Below, in pieces: positions 10,727 to 18,781 of a stretch of DNA of 51,496 nucleotides (its first letter is position 1; each line of letters opens with the position of its first letter). This DNA comes from Acidobacteriota bacterium (lineage in GTDB: Bacteria > Acidobacteriota > Terriglobia > Terriglobales > Acidobacteriaceae). The stretch covers positions 1 through 51,496 of the forward strand of contig JAJZME010000008.1 in the NCBI GenBank assembly GCA_021803035.1, in the 5' to 3' direction. Position numbers and translations under genes: made by a program. The notes under the pieces were generated by a model. It searched no databases, was not told the origin of the DNA, and saw only the letters and a program-made list of their open reading frames with translations.

Positions 10727-10772
10727 AGCGCGGCCATCCTCGAAGCGAATCCGCTTCGGTGGGGGCCGCGCT
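10727..10772. repeat. Long two-part hairpin in the intergenic region
   Basis: AGCGCGGCC (10727-10735) pairs with GGCCGCGCT (10764-10772), and inside it CGAAGCG (10741-10747) pairs with CGCTTCG (10752-10758) around a 4-base loop. A short T-rich stretch follows on the plus strand. It may be a terminator or part of a structured RNA; nothing decides between them. Confidence 0.45.
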
Positions 10773-11041
10773 TTGATTTGCGCATTCGCCCGAGCTTCCG
10801 GCACGCTGCGAACGGGAATGGCTGCAGGCAGCGCAGGTCCATCTCCACCACATGCGGGGCTTCACAGCAGCACCTGCTCTGCACGGCTCGCTTATACTGG
10901 CGCAGTCTGGTACAACAATTTCTGTGTCGCATTTCATCCGCCAAAGGTAGTGTCCGAATTGGGCGAGGCAAGAGTAATGCGGACTTCCAGGCGCCGGGCC
11001 AGGTTCGGCCGGTTCGTGTTTAGATGTGGAAAGGTGCAAGC

Positions 11042-11911
11042 ATGAGTTCTCTTGAAGAGTGGTTGACTGGTGGTCTGCTCATCAGCGATGGCGCGTGGGG
11101 CACGGAATTGCAGAAGCGCGGCCTGCCTTCAGGCACGGTCCCCGATTCCTGGAACCTGACGCACCCCGAACGCGTCGAGCAGGTTGCCGGAGCTTACGCT
11201 GAGGCGGGCAGTCAGATCGTCCTGACGAATACGTTCCGTGCAAATGCTGTGGCGATGAACCAGGCTTCAGAAGCGGAACTGGATGCGATCAACCGCGCCG
11301 GGGTCGCCATCTCGCGGCGCGGCGCGCCACAGGCTCGCATATTCGCGTCGATCGGCCCCACGGGGAAGGTGCTTGTCTCCGGCGAGGTGACAAGCGAACA
11401 GGTGTCCGCGGCCTTTGCGGCGCAGGCGCGGTCTCTGGCTTTGGCCGGTGCGGACGCGCTGCTGGTGGAGACCATGAGCGATATTGAGGAGGCGCGGCTG
11501 GCGGTTCATGCCGCGCGGCAAACCGGATTGCCAGTGATCGCTTCGTTTGCCTTTGATTCCGGCAAGAACAAGGACCGCACCATGATGGGAGCGACGCCGG
11601 AGGCCGTTGCTGAAGCGATGACAGAAGCCGGTGCCGCTGCGGTGGGCGCAAACTGCGGCGTGGGCGTCGAGCGGGTTGTCCCCATCTGCCGGCGGCTCCA
11701 TGCAGCTACAGCCCTGCCCATCTGGATCAAGCCAAACGCCGGCCTGCCCACGATTGATGGCGCCACGCTTCATTATGAAACCTCGCCCGAGTTCTTCGCA
11801 TCGCATTTTGAGCAGCTTCGCGACGCGGGAGCGTCGTTCGTGGGAGCGTGTTGCGGCTCTACGCCGGCGTTCATTCGCGCGCTGGTGAAGGCAAAAACCC
11901 CCATAACTTAA
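11042..11911 (+). CDS. Homocysteine S-methyltransferase family protein
   Basis: A 289-residue stand-alone homocysteine-binding domain (TIM barrel) as found in the N-terminal part of MetH, in MmuM and in betaine-homocysteine methyltransferase. It shows the N-terminal DGAWGTEL motif and the three zinc-binding cysteines, Cys205 (GANCG) and Cys270-Cys271 (GACCGS). It should transfer a methyl group to homocysteine to make methionine; the donor cannot be read. The cobalamin and folate domains of MetH are absent. I chose ATG 11042 because AAGGTG lies just before it and the fold begins there; ATG 11024 would add six residues. The neighbouring genes do not suggest a methionine operon. Confidence 0.88.
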   Translation: MSSLEEWLTGGLLISDGAWGTELQKRGLPSGTVPDSWNLTHPERVEQVAGAYAEAGSQIVLTNTFRANAVAMNQASEAELDAINRAGVAISRRGAPQARIFASIGPTGKVLVSGEVTSEQVSAAFAAQARSLALAGADALLVETMSDIEEARLAVHAARQTGLPVIASFAFDSGKNKDRTMMGATPEAVAEAMTEAGAAAVGANCGVGVERVVPICRRLHAATALPIWIKPNAGLPTIDGATLHYETSPEFFASHFEQLRDAGASFVGACCGSTPAFIRALVKAKTPIT

Positions 11912-11971
11912 AATGCGTGCTGCGGGCCTGCCTTCAATTGAAGGCTTCGGCGCTCGCTACGCTCGGATAGA

Positions 11972-13330
11972 ATGATTTCGGCAATGAGTGGCATTTCCAT
12001 CGGCGGCGATTGGGTTGGGCGCGTTATCGACGGGAAATTCACGCTTCTTCGGTGGCTGGGCGGTACAGAGCGGAGCGGCGTCTTTCTGGCAGAGCGCGAA
12101 AATTATCAAGCGCGGAGAGCCGCTCTCAAGCTCATTCTGGCTGATGGAGTGGACGCGTCGGCCTGCCTTGCGCGATGGGCCGCGGCAAAGAACCTGTCTG
12201 ATCCTCACCTGATATGCGTGATCGATGCGGGGCAGTGCGTGATCGACGGCACGGATCTGCTCTACGTTGTAACGGAATATGCCGACGAAGTTCTCGCCGA
12301 GGTTCTTCCCGGTCGGCCACTGACGCCCGAAGAAGCAAAAGAGATGCTGGAGCCGATGCTGGGTGCGCTCTCTTATCTTCACGGGAAGGGATTGGTCCAC
12401 GGCCATCTCAAGCCGTCGAATATCCTGGCCGTTCATGATGAGCTGAAGCTTTCTGCAGATTGTCTTGATACCGCTGGGAGGGCCCGCGAAACTTCATCGC
12501 CATTAAGCATCTATGACGCGCCGGAAGCTGGCGCCGATCCGATCTCTCCGGCCGCCGATATCTGGTCGCTGGGCATCATGCTGGTGGAAGCTTTGACCCA
12601 ACACCCACCGGTCTGGGACAGATCGACTGGCAGGGAAGTGGTCTTGCCGGAATCCATACCGCAGCCTTTCGTCGGCATTGCGCGTGAATGCCTGCGCATT
12701 GATCCTGCGCGTCGATGCACCCTCGGCGATATCAAGGCTCGTCTTGCGCCAGGCGAATCTTCTCTGGAGCAACCTGCCCCCAAAGAAACAGAGACAACGC
12801 CAGCGGCGGTGGGCGAAAGTGTTCCTGCTGCGGCCCCCGAGCCCGTTGAGGCTATAGAAACGGAGATTGGGTCTGGCAGCCTTCGCTTAAAGGTGATCGT
12901 TGCCGCGGTGGTGGTGCTGATTGCGGTGGTAGTCGCTCTGTGGCTGCGGCCTCACCAGACACGGCCATCGTCGCCAGTCGCAACAGCCCCGCATCAGGTT
13001 TCCGCACTCAAGCCCCAAGGCGCGCCAGTGAAAGGCGCTGTTGCGCACCGGGTTTTGCCGGATGTGCCTGAAAGCGCAAGCGCGACGATTGAAGGGCACG
13101 TTCGAGTGAGGGTACGACTCCAGGTCGATCGGGAAGGCAACGTTGCGAAAGCGACATTCGACTATCCGGGGCCAAGCCAATACTTCGCCAGGCTGGCCAT
13201 CAACGCCGCCAGGCAGTGGAAGTTCAAGCCCGCGCAGGCCGATGGCCAACCGGTCCCCAGCATGTGGATCCTGCATTTCCAGTTTGCGCAAACCGGATTG
13301 GTGGTTACCCCGGTCGAAGTATCTCCCTGA
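11972..13330 (+). CDS. Pseudokinase - transmembrane - TonB C-terminal domain fusion protein
   Basis: A 452-residue protein with a protein-kinase fold in the cytoplasm (about 15-260), a Pro/Glu/Ala-rich linker, one membrane helix (about 307-326) and a periplasmic TonB-like C-terminal domain (about 365-440, with VRVRLQVDREGNV and AINAARQWKFKPA). The kinase keeps the glycine-rich loop region, the beta3 lysine (Lys53, ALKLI) and the APE and DIWSLG motifs, but the catalytic HRD is HGH (143-145, HGHLKPSN) and DFG is replaced near ADC (162-164). It is therefore probably catalytically dead. The C-terminal domain resembles those that contact TonB boxes or act as TonB-like modules. ATG 11984 is an alternative start. 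Confidence 0.82.
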   Translation: MISAMSGISIGGDWVGRVIDGKFTLLRWLGGTERSGVFLAERENYQARRAALKLILADGVDASACLARWAAAKNLSDPHLICVIDAGQCVIDGTDLLYVVTEYADEVLAEVLPGRPLTPEEAKEMLEPMLGALSYLHGKGLVHGHLKPSNILAVHDELKLSADCLDTAGRARETSSPLSIYDAPEAGADPISPAADIWSLGIMLVEALTQHPPVWDRSTGREVVLPESIPQPFVGIARECLRIDPARRCTLGDIKARLAPGESSLEQPAPKETETTPAAVGESVPAAAPEPVEAIETEIGSGSLRLKVIVAAVVVLIAVVVALWLRPHQTRPSSPVATAPHQVSALKPQGAPVKGAVAHRVLPDVPESASATIEGHVRVRVRLQVDREGNVAKATFDYPGPSQYFARLAINAARQWKFKPAQADGQPVPSMWILHFQFAQTGLVVTPVEVSP

Positions 13331-13448
13331 GGAAGTTCCCGCGGAGATACGTTCCGGGAGCGCTGGGCATATCGAGCCAGATGAAAAGATGCGCAATTTG
13401 CATAAAGAATGCTAACTTGATGCAAACGCAGAGACACGCTCTGGATCG

Positions 13449-14930
13449 ATGCATATGGCGGGGACGTTGCCAGATTGGGAAACCGTGGAGCGGGGCAAGC
13501 TGGCCCGCCGCTTTGCAGATCGCGCACTGTCCAGGATGGCCGGCGCTCCGCTGATTTCCGGAAACCGCATCCGATTGCTCCGCAATGCCGAGGAGAATTA
13601 TCCGGCATGGATGGAGGCAATTCGGGCGGCTAGGCGGATCATTCACTTCGAGACTTATATCTTTCGATCGGATCTCATCGGGCTGGAGTTTGCTCGCCTT
13701 TTGGAGCAGAAAGCCGGAGAAGGCGTAAAGGTTAGGCTGATTTATGACTGGTTCGGCGGCCTTGGTGGAACTTCCTTTGGCTTCTGGCGGCGGCTGCGCA
13801 AAGCGGGCATCGAGGTACGGTGCTTTCATCCGCCGCGGCTGGATGATCCGATCGAGTGGCTAAGCCGTGACCATCGCAAGATCATCACTGTCGATGGATC
13901 CATTGCCTTTGTGTCGGGGCTGTGTGTGGGGCAGAACTGGATGGGAGGCGCGGATGGCGACATAGCGCCGTGGCGCGATACCGGCGTCATGATCGAAGGA
14001 CCAGCCGCACGCGAGGTGGATCGCAGTTTCAGGCAGATGTGGGACGCTCTCGATCCCAGGCGCCCGATTGAAGATATGCAGGAGAGTGCAGATGCCGATG
14101 CGGCGGGCAGCGTGGCACTGCGCATCGTTCCAGGCGAGCCAGGCAGGGCGGGAGTGTACCGGTTGGATTTGTTGACTGCCGCTCTGGCGCGCAAGTCCAT
14201 CTGGCTGACGGACGCTTATTTCTTTGCCACGCCCTCCTACATCCAGTCCTTGCGCGCCGCCGCCCTCGACGGGGTCGATGTGCGGCTGCTGGTTCCCCGC
14301 ACCAGCGACATCCCCGTGGTTCGCGCCTTGTCCAGGTTCGGATACCGTAGTCTGCTCGAAGCCGGCGTTCGCATCTTCGAGTGGAACGGTTCCATGCTGC
14401 ACGCCAAGACTGCGGTGGTCGATGACCACTGGTCCCGGGTAGGCTCGACCAATCTGAACCTGGCCAGTTGGCTGAGCAATTTTGAACTGGATGTCGTCGT
14501 GGAAGATCAAAATTTCGCGCGGCTGGTGAAGCAGATGTACCTTGATGACCTTGCCAACGCTACGGAAGTGGTTCTGACCGAGAAAGCGCGCATCAGGCCG
14601 CTGCAGCCGCCGCGTCCCCGCCGCCGTAGCCGGCGAGCTGCACGCGGCAGCGCGGGACGAGCCGCGACCGGGGTCATGGCCATGGGCAGTACGGCGGGGG
14701 CTGCCATTACCCGGCCGCGTCTGCTGGGACGGGCAGAGGCCCCCGTCATGTTTACCGCTGCCCTGATCCTTCTCTGTGTCAGTGTTCTTGCCGCCTTGTT
14801 TCCCCGCACCCTAAGTATCGTTTTGACAATCGGTTGCGGCTGGATGGCCCTGGTTCTTCTGCTCAAGTCATTCCGTTTGCGCCACCTCGGCGCGGCCGGC
14901 CCTCCGGCGGATAAATCCCGAAAGGTGTAG
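13449..14930 (+). CDS. Phospholipase D-family cardiolipin synthase-like protein (ClsB type)
   Basis: A 493-residue protein with two HKD motifs: H142-R-K144 to D149 (RDHRKIITVDG) and H318-A-K320 to D325 (LHAKTAVVDD). Both halves of the active site are intact. The N-terminus (HFETYIFRSDLIGLEFARLL) matches the cardiolipin synthase family. After the second motif comes an Arg/Pro-rich linker (about 386-430) and two predicted membrane helices (about 437-475), an extension absent from E. coli ClsB (413 residues). It probably joins phosphatidyl groups to make cardiolipin or a related lipid. The next gene is an EEP-fold enzyme, the same pairing as E. coli clsB-ybhP, which supports this subfamily. Confidence 0.87.
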   Translation: MHMAGTLPDWETVERGKLARRFADRALSRMAGAPLISGNRIRLLRNAEENYPAWMEAIRAARRIIHFETYIFRSDLIGLEFARLLEQKAGEGVKVRLIYDWFGGLGGTSFGFWRRLRKAGIEVRCFHPPRLDDPIEWLSRDHRKIITVDGSIAFVSGLCVGQNWMGGADGDIAPWRDTGVMIEGPAAREVDRSFRQMWDALDPRRPIEDMQESADADAAGSVALRIVPGEPGRAGVYRLDLLTAALARKSIWLTDAYFFATPSYIQSLRAAALDGVDVRLLVPRTSDIPVVRALSRFGYRSLLEAGVRIFEWNGSMLHAKTAVVDDHWSRVGSTNLNLASWLSNFELDVVVEDQNFARLVKQMYLDDLANATEVVLTEKARIRPLQPPRPRRRSRRAARGSAGRAATGVMAMGSTAGAAITRPRLLGRAEAPVMFTAALILLCVSVLAALFPRTLSIVLTIGCGWMALVLLLKSFRLRHLGAAGPPADKSRKV

Positions 14931-14947
14931 AATCAACAAAGTAAGAT

Positions 14948-15814
14948 ATGGCAGCACTGATTCAAACAGAACTCTCCAGAACGAAAAATCCACCAAAATT
15001 GAGACGCATGCGTGTGGCGACGTACAACGTCCACAAGTGCCGAGGAATGGACGGGCTTGTTCGTCCCGATCGCATCGTCGAGGTCCTGCGGGAAATCAAT
15101 GCGGACATTGTGGCGCTGCAGGAGGTCGTCTGCCGCGAAGGCAGGCGGCCGCACGACCACCAGGCGCGGTATGTGGCTGAAAAACTGGGCTATCACTCCG
15201 AATTAGGCGAGACTCGCCGCTATCGCGGCGGTGCCTATGGCAACGTCCTGCTCTCGCGTCTGCCCATTCATCATGCAGCCCACCACGACCTCTCCATCCG
15301 CGGACGTGAGCGCCGGGGCTGTTTGCGCGCCGATGTGCGTGTGGACGGCAGCTCATGGCTGCACCTGTTTAATGTGCATCTGGGCACGGCGATCTATGAG
15401 CGGCGGATCCAGGCTCGCGAGATCTTTCGGCGGCGGCTGTTTACCGATTCGCAGCTTTTCGGCGCCAGAATCATACTGGGCGATCTGAACGAGTGGAAGC
15501 GCGGTTTGCCCTCAGAGCTTTTGACAACCTACTTTGAGAATGCCCAAAGCCATGTGGGACTGGACCGCGTGCCGACATATCCGGGCGTGATGCCGATCCT
15601 GCCATTGGACTACATCTATCTTGATCGCGGGCTCCAGCTTCACAACGTCGAGGTGCATCGCACCCGGATGGCGCTGATGGCCTCGGATCACCTGCCCGTG
15701 GTGGCGGACTTCAGCCTGCCCGTGGATACGGCGAACGATCGCCAGGCAGACGCTTCGTTTGCCAATCGACCGCAGCCGGTGTCTTCGTCATTCGAATGCC
15801 GCCCGTGCGAGTGA
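14948..15814 (+). CDS. Endonuclease/exonuclease/phosphatase family protein, YbhP-like
   Basis: A 288-residue EEP-fold enzyme. Metal and phosphate-binding motifs are visible: TYNVHK near the N-terminus, IVALQEV, the catalytic GDLNEWKRG and the C-terminal SDHLPVVADF. These proteins cut phosphodiester or phosphate-ester bonds in nucleic acids or lipids. The gene follows the ClsB-like gene by 17 bases, so the two are co-transcribed; in E. coli ybhP has the same neighbour. A role in phospholipid turnover is likely by context. ATG 15008 (MRVATYN) is an alternative start that removes 20 poorly conserved residues; neither start has a strong ribosome-binding site. Confidence 0.87.
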   Translation: MAALIQTELSRTKNPPKLRRMRVATYNVHKCRGMDGLVRPDRIVEVLREINADIVALQEVVCREGRRPHDHQARYVAEKLGYHSELGETRRYRGGAYGNVLLSRLPIHHAAHHDLSIRGRERRGCLRADVRVDGSSWLHLFNVHLGTAIYERRIQAREIFRRRLFTDSQLFGARIILGDLNEWKRGLPSELLTTYFENAQSHVGLDRVPTYPGVMPILPLDYIYLDRGLQLHNVEVHRTRMALMASDHLPVVADFSLPVDTANDRQADASFANRPQPVSSSFECRPCE

Positions 15815-15962
15815 TTTGCTGTCCGAATTGACTGACGATGCTGGCCCGTATTCTCTGACGAAGTCCGTACAGAGGCAAGATCCGATTACTTTTGATTGCT
15901 GACTGTGGGAGTGGCGCACACTTGTCACCCCTCCGCGCGGAACTTTGGGCGCGGGCGGATTC

Positions 15963-16042
15963 GTAAAGACCGGCCGGTTTGCAGTGATCCACTTTCGATC
16001 CGCTCCCTCGCGGCTTTACTTCGAGTGCCTGCCGGTCTTTAC
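15963..16042. repeat. 12-base inverted repeat with 56-base spacer
   Basis: GTAAAGACCGGC (15963-15974) and GCCGGTCTTTAC (16031-16042) are exact reverse complements. It could be the base of a long RNA stem or the ends of a decayed small mobile unit. No transposase remains are visible inside. Confidence 0.5.
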
Positions 16043-16172
16043 CAGTCTTCGATGGTTCCGACGCCTTTCCATCCTCGCGTACCGCAATGCCGAACCGATG
16101 GTTTCACTCCACAGACCCAGATGGCCGGTGGCCCAGGTAGCCTTTGCGGCATTCCGAGACGCTTGCCTTGTG

Positions 16173-16201
16173 ATGGCCACATTCATCTTGAATGTGGCCA
16201 T
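16173..16201. terminator. Perfect 13-base hairpin downstream of the Cache gene
   Basis: ATGGCCACATTCA (16173-16185), loop TCT, TGAATGTGGCCAT (16189-16201). It lies 32 bases after the stop of the leftward Cache gene and could end transcription from either side, though no T-run follows on either strand. Confidence 0.5.
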
Positions 16202-16232
16202 GAAATGCCGGACCCAGGTGCTTTCTGACGAA

Positions 16233-18041
16233 TCATAGGCTGTGCCCTAACCCAGGGCGCATCGATTTTGAAACGTCGGACAGCGACGAATCTTCGTACA
16301 ACCCCGATCCCACGATGTACGTATCCGAGCCGTGTTGAACTTTCTGCACATACGTCAATTTGCGCGTGGGAGTGTTGTCTCCGGGCTTGTACCAGTAGTA
16401 GTCCACCCAACCACCGCCGTTCTTCATGGCTTCGGTTATGCATTCCCTGATGACCGGCTTGCCGTTCACATCCTTCAAATCAATGAGGTTCTTTCCTTCC
16501 AGGCTGGGCTGTCCGGGATTCACCACTTCAACGCCTTCGGGCCGCACCACGAACACATACGTGTCCATGAAGACGAAAGGCCCTGTTTTGTCGCGTAGTT
16601 TCGGGAAGCCCTCTTCGCCCTCCTCGGCAACAATGGCAGAGGCGCGATTCACAACATCCTCAATAAACGCCTTGTCCATCTGCATGTTGTAGATCCCGCT
16701 GCCGATGAGGTATTGCTCGCCGTCCGGATAGGTAACACGCTTCACGAACGTGGACTTCCAGGTTGGGAAGATGTCTCCAGGCTCCGGATACATGTAGTGG
16801 ACCCAACCCTCGCCCGAGGGGCTGTTGACGGCTTCAAGGAACATCCTTCCGTAGGGTCTGCCATGGACGTCCGTAATTTCGCTGTCATTTTGTCCTTCCC
16901 TGCTTGGATCGGCTGCATGAAAGACCCTGGTTCCATCCATGCTCCAGATGAAGATGTAACTGCTGTCGTGGAACCACTTCGATCCCTGCTTGCGAAATTC
17001 CGGATAAGCCTGCGCCCCTTGTTCTTCCAGCAGAGCGGCCCCATCGCGCACCAGCGCCATCAGCTCGGGAGCGGTCATCTTCGTGGTTGTGCTTGCCTGT
17101 TTCGGTGCATTGGCCAGATACACGCCGCATCCTACCAGCACCCAGTGGTCGCCCATCCTTGCCAGGCTTACATAAGTTGACTTTTGCGTGGAGACGCTCT
17201 CGCCCGGCTTGGGCCACATGTAGTCCACCCAGCCGGAACCCTTCGTTTTCGCAACTGTCATCATTTCCCGAATCAGCAGTTTGCCCTGCGTATCCTTCAG
17301 GTCCGTCAGGTTGCGGCCTTCAAGACTGGGGAACGCGGGATTGACCAGGTCAACGCCGTTCGGGTCGATAACAAAGATGTAGGCATCCTTGGTGAGAAAG
17401 CGTCCTTTCGGATTGCGAAAGAGTGCGAATGCCGCCTCGGGATTGGCTTCGATCTGGCCCACGGCGTCATTCACCGTATCCACCACGAATGCTCTCTCCA
17501 TCCGGTCGTTGTACATTCCTGCGCCAATAATGTAGGTCTTGCCTGAAGGAGCCTGCACTTGCCGAACATAGGTGCTCTTCCAGCGCGGAAGGAGTCCGTT
17601 CGGCACAGGCCATTCATAGTGATACCAGCCAGTCTGTTTGCCGGGCACCGCCGTCGCCGCGTCGATGATGCCGCGGATGATGGGTTTGCCGTTGACGTCC
17701 TGCAGATCAAGCACGTTTTTGCCTTGCAGCGCGGAGTCCGGATGCACCAGCATGTTGCCCTGCGGGTCGAGAACGAAGATGTAGCGGTCGTCCTGACGCC
17801 ACCGGCTGCCGGGAACGCTCAGCTCAGCGAAACCGGCCTCGCCTTTGGCGTGGATCATAGCGGTTGCATCATTGACCAGCACTACGAGGTCCCGGGTCTC
17901 CTGGTGTTCGTAGGCCTGGTCCAGACTTGTTGAAGAGGTATTCGTCGAAGCGGTTGCTGTCTGGCTCATCAGTGCAGCGGGCGCCAGCATGACAACCAGG
18001 GGAATCAGCGGCAAGAGCGAAAGTTTCTTTCGTACACACAT
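16233..18041 (-). CDS. Secreted protein of four tandem Cache-type sensor repeats
   Basis: A 602-residue exported protein with a signal peptide (about 1-30, ending near MSQTATA) and four similar repeats of about 130-145 residues. Each has a helical lead-in, a (D/S/T)-Y-(I/V)-F strand with a following D/E-G turn, the stretch L-x-G-(K/R)-N-x-x-D-L-x-D-x-x-G-(K/R), a W-(V/H)-(D/H)-Y aromatic segment, (K/R)-S-T-(Y/F)-V, and a final (I/V)-G-(A/S/C)-G-x-Y. This is the Cache small-molecule-binding fold. There is no second membrane helix, HAMP, kinase or methyl-accepting domain, so it may be a soluble binding protein. ATG 18041 was chosen because AAGGGGG lies just upstream and it begins the signal peptide. 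A GTGA-N6-TCAC site lies 70 bases upstream. Confidence 0.85.
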   Translation of the reverse strand: MCVRKKLSLLPLIPLVVMLAPAALMSQTATASTNTSSTSLDQAYEHQETRDLVVLVNDATAMIHAKGEAGFAELSVPGSRWRQDDRYIFVLDPQGNMLVHPDSALQGKNVLDLQDVNGKPIIRGIIDAATAVPGKQTGWYHYEWPVPNGLLPRWKSTYVRQVQAPSGKTYIIGAGMYNDRMERAFVVDTVNDAVGQIEANPEAAFALFRNPKGRFLTKDAYIFVIDPNGVDLVNPAFPSLEGRNLTDLKDTQGKLLIREMMTVAKTKGSGWVDYMWPKPGESVSTQKSTYVSLARMGDHWVLVGCGVYLANAPKQASTTTKMTAPELMALVRDGAALLEEQGAQAYPEFRKQGSKWFHDSSYIFIWSMDGTRVFHAADPSREGQNDSEITDVHGRPYGRMFLEAVNSPSGEGWVHYMYPEPGDIFPTWKSTFVKRVTYPDGEQYLIGSGIYNMQMDKAFIEDVVNRASAIVAEEGEEGFPKLRDKTGPFVFMDTYVFVVRPEGVEVVNPGQPSLEGKNLIDLKDVNGKPVIRECITEAMKNGGGWVDYYWYKPGDNTPTRKLTYVQKVQHGSDTYIVGSGLYEDSSLSDVSKSMRPGLGHSL

Positions 18042-18109
18042 ACTTACCCCCTTGCCATTGGGTACAGTAGAGTGGTCTTCCATTGTCCTGAACAACGCCA
18101 GGTTGATAC

Positions 18110-18125
18110 GGTGACTCGAATCACT
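18110..18125. promoter_or_regulatory. CRP-like palindrome upstream of the Cache gene
   Basis: GGTGACTCGAATCACT has the GTGA-N6-TCAC core of CRP-family sites and shares its outer bases (G and T) with the site upstream of sdhC. It is centred about 76 bases before the Cache start. Confidence 0.4.
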
Positions 18126-18205
18126 GCGGCACGTGATGAATTGCGGCAGATGAAGCGTCTCTTACATTGTCAGAGAGCAGCAGGGAGGCTTCTTCGCGGA
18201 ATGCT

Positions 18206-18778
18206 TCACACTCCCGCGGCGGCCAGCATGACAAAGACGATTACCCCGGTTACCGATACGTAGAGCCATATCGGGAAGGTCCACGGAGCGACTTTGCGGT
18301 GTGCCGGAATGCGGCCGGTGAGCGAAAAGAAGAAGGTGATCAGCACCAGTGGCAGTGCAACCATCGAAAGCAGAATGTGGCTGACTAGGATGGTGAGGAA
18401 CACAATGAGCACAAGGCCATGGCCGGGATAGTGCGTTTCGCCATGCAGCGCGAAGTTGGCTACATAAACGATCAGGAAGCCCACCGAGAAGACGAACGCC
18501 GTCATCATGGCCGCGCGGTGCGCTTTAATGCGGTTTGGCCAGGTGCGCGGCCCGCGGATGCAAGCGTAGCCGATCAGCAGCGCCGCTGCGCTGAGCCCAT
18601 TGAGCAGCGCGTCCAGAGTGGGCAGATAGGTCATCTCCCTTTGTGTCGCGGCCATGGGGTGATGTACGTAAATCAGCCAGAACAGGAAGAGCATCGCCAC
18701 CGCGCTGAAGATCACAATGGCGATGATGACGCGGCGGGTGCCAGATTGTGAGCCGGCGGACGGAGTTGCGCTGGTCAT
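18206..18778 (-). CDS. DUF420 family membrane protein (CtaM/YozB-like)
   Basis: A 190-residue membrane protein with about five hydrophobic helices and a His-rich core (YVHHPMAATQ, KAHRAAMM, HGETHYPGHG, VSHILLSMVALP). It fits the DUF420 family, whose Bacillus/Staphylococcus member CtaM is needed for function of haem-copper oxidases. It begins 3 bases after the ctaB stop, so the pair is co-transcribed, and this agrees with a role in haem/cytochrome oxidase assembly. No oxidase subunit genes are present in the window. The exact biochemical role of the family is not settled. Confidence 0.85.
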   Translation of the reverse strand: MTSATPSAGSQSGTRRVIIAIVIFSAVAMLFLFWLIYVHHPMAATQREMTYLPTLDALLNGLSAAALLIGYACIRGPRTWPNRIKAHRAAMMTAFVFSVGFLIVYVANFALHGETHYPGHGLVLIVFLTILVSHILLSMVALPLVLITFFFSLTGRIPAHRKVAPWTFPIWLYVSVTGVIVFVMLAAAGV

Positions 18779-18781
18779 GAG

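Larger units (their letters stand above)
10389..11041. other. Long non-coding region before the homocysteine methyltransferase gene
   Basis: About 650 bases with no supported gene; short frames on both strands have no recognisable family. It holds the receptor-gene terminator (10414-10451) and a second strong hairpin (10727-10772). I looked for SAM or SAH riboswitch cores ahead of the methyltransferase gene and recognised none. Confidence 0.4.
15815..16232. other. Structured non-coding region
   Basis: About 420 bases with no supported gene. It carries a 12-base inverted repeat and a perfect 13-base hairpin, described separately. The genes on either side converge here (EEP gene from the left, Cache gene from the right), so part of it should serve termination. 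Confidence 0.4.

Noticed and set aside
10565..10804. A 79-codon minus-strand frame with a hydrophobic C-terminal part
   Set aside because: It runs through the strong hairpin at 10727-10772 and has no recognisable homology or start signal.
10880..11041. Possible SAM or SAH riboswitch ahead of the homocysteine methyltransferase gene
   Set aside because: None of the conserved core sequences of these riboswitches could be recognised.
16016..16201. A 61-codon minus-strand frame in the region after the EEP gene
   Set aside because: It starts inside the perfect hairpin, has no ribosome-binding site and matches no family I know.
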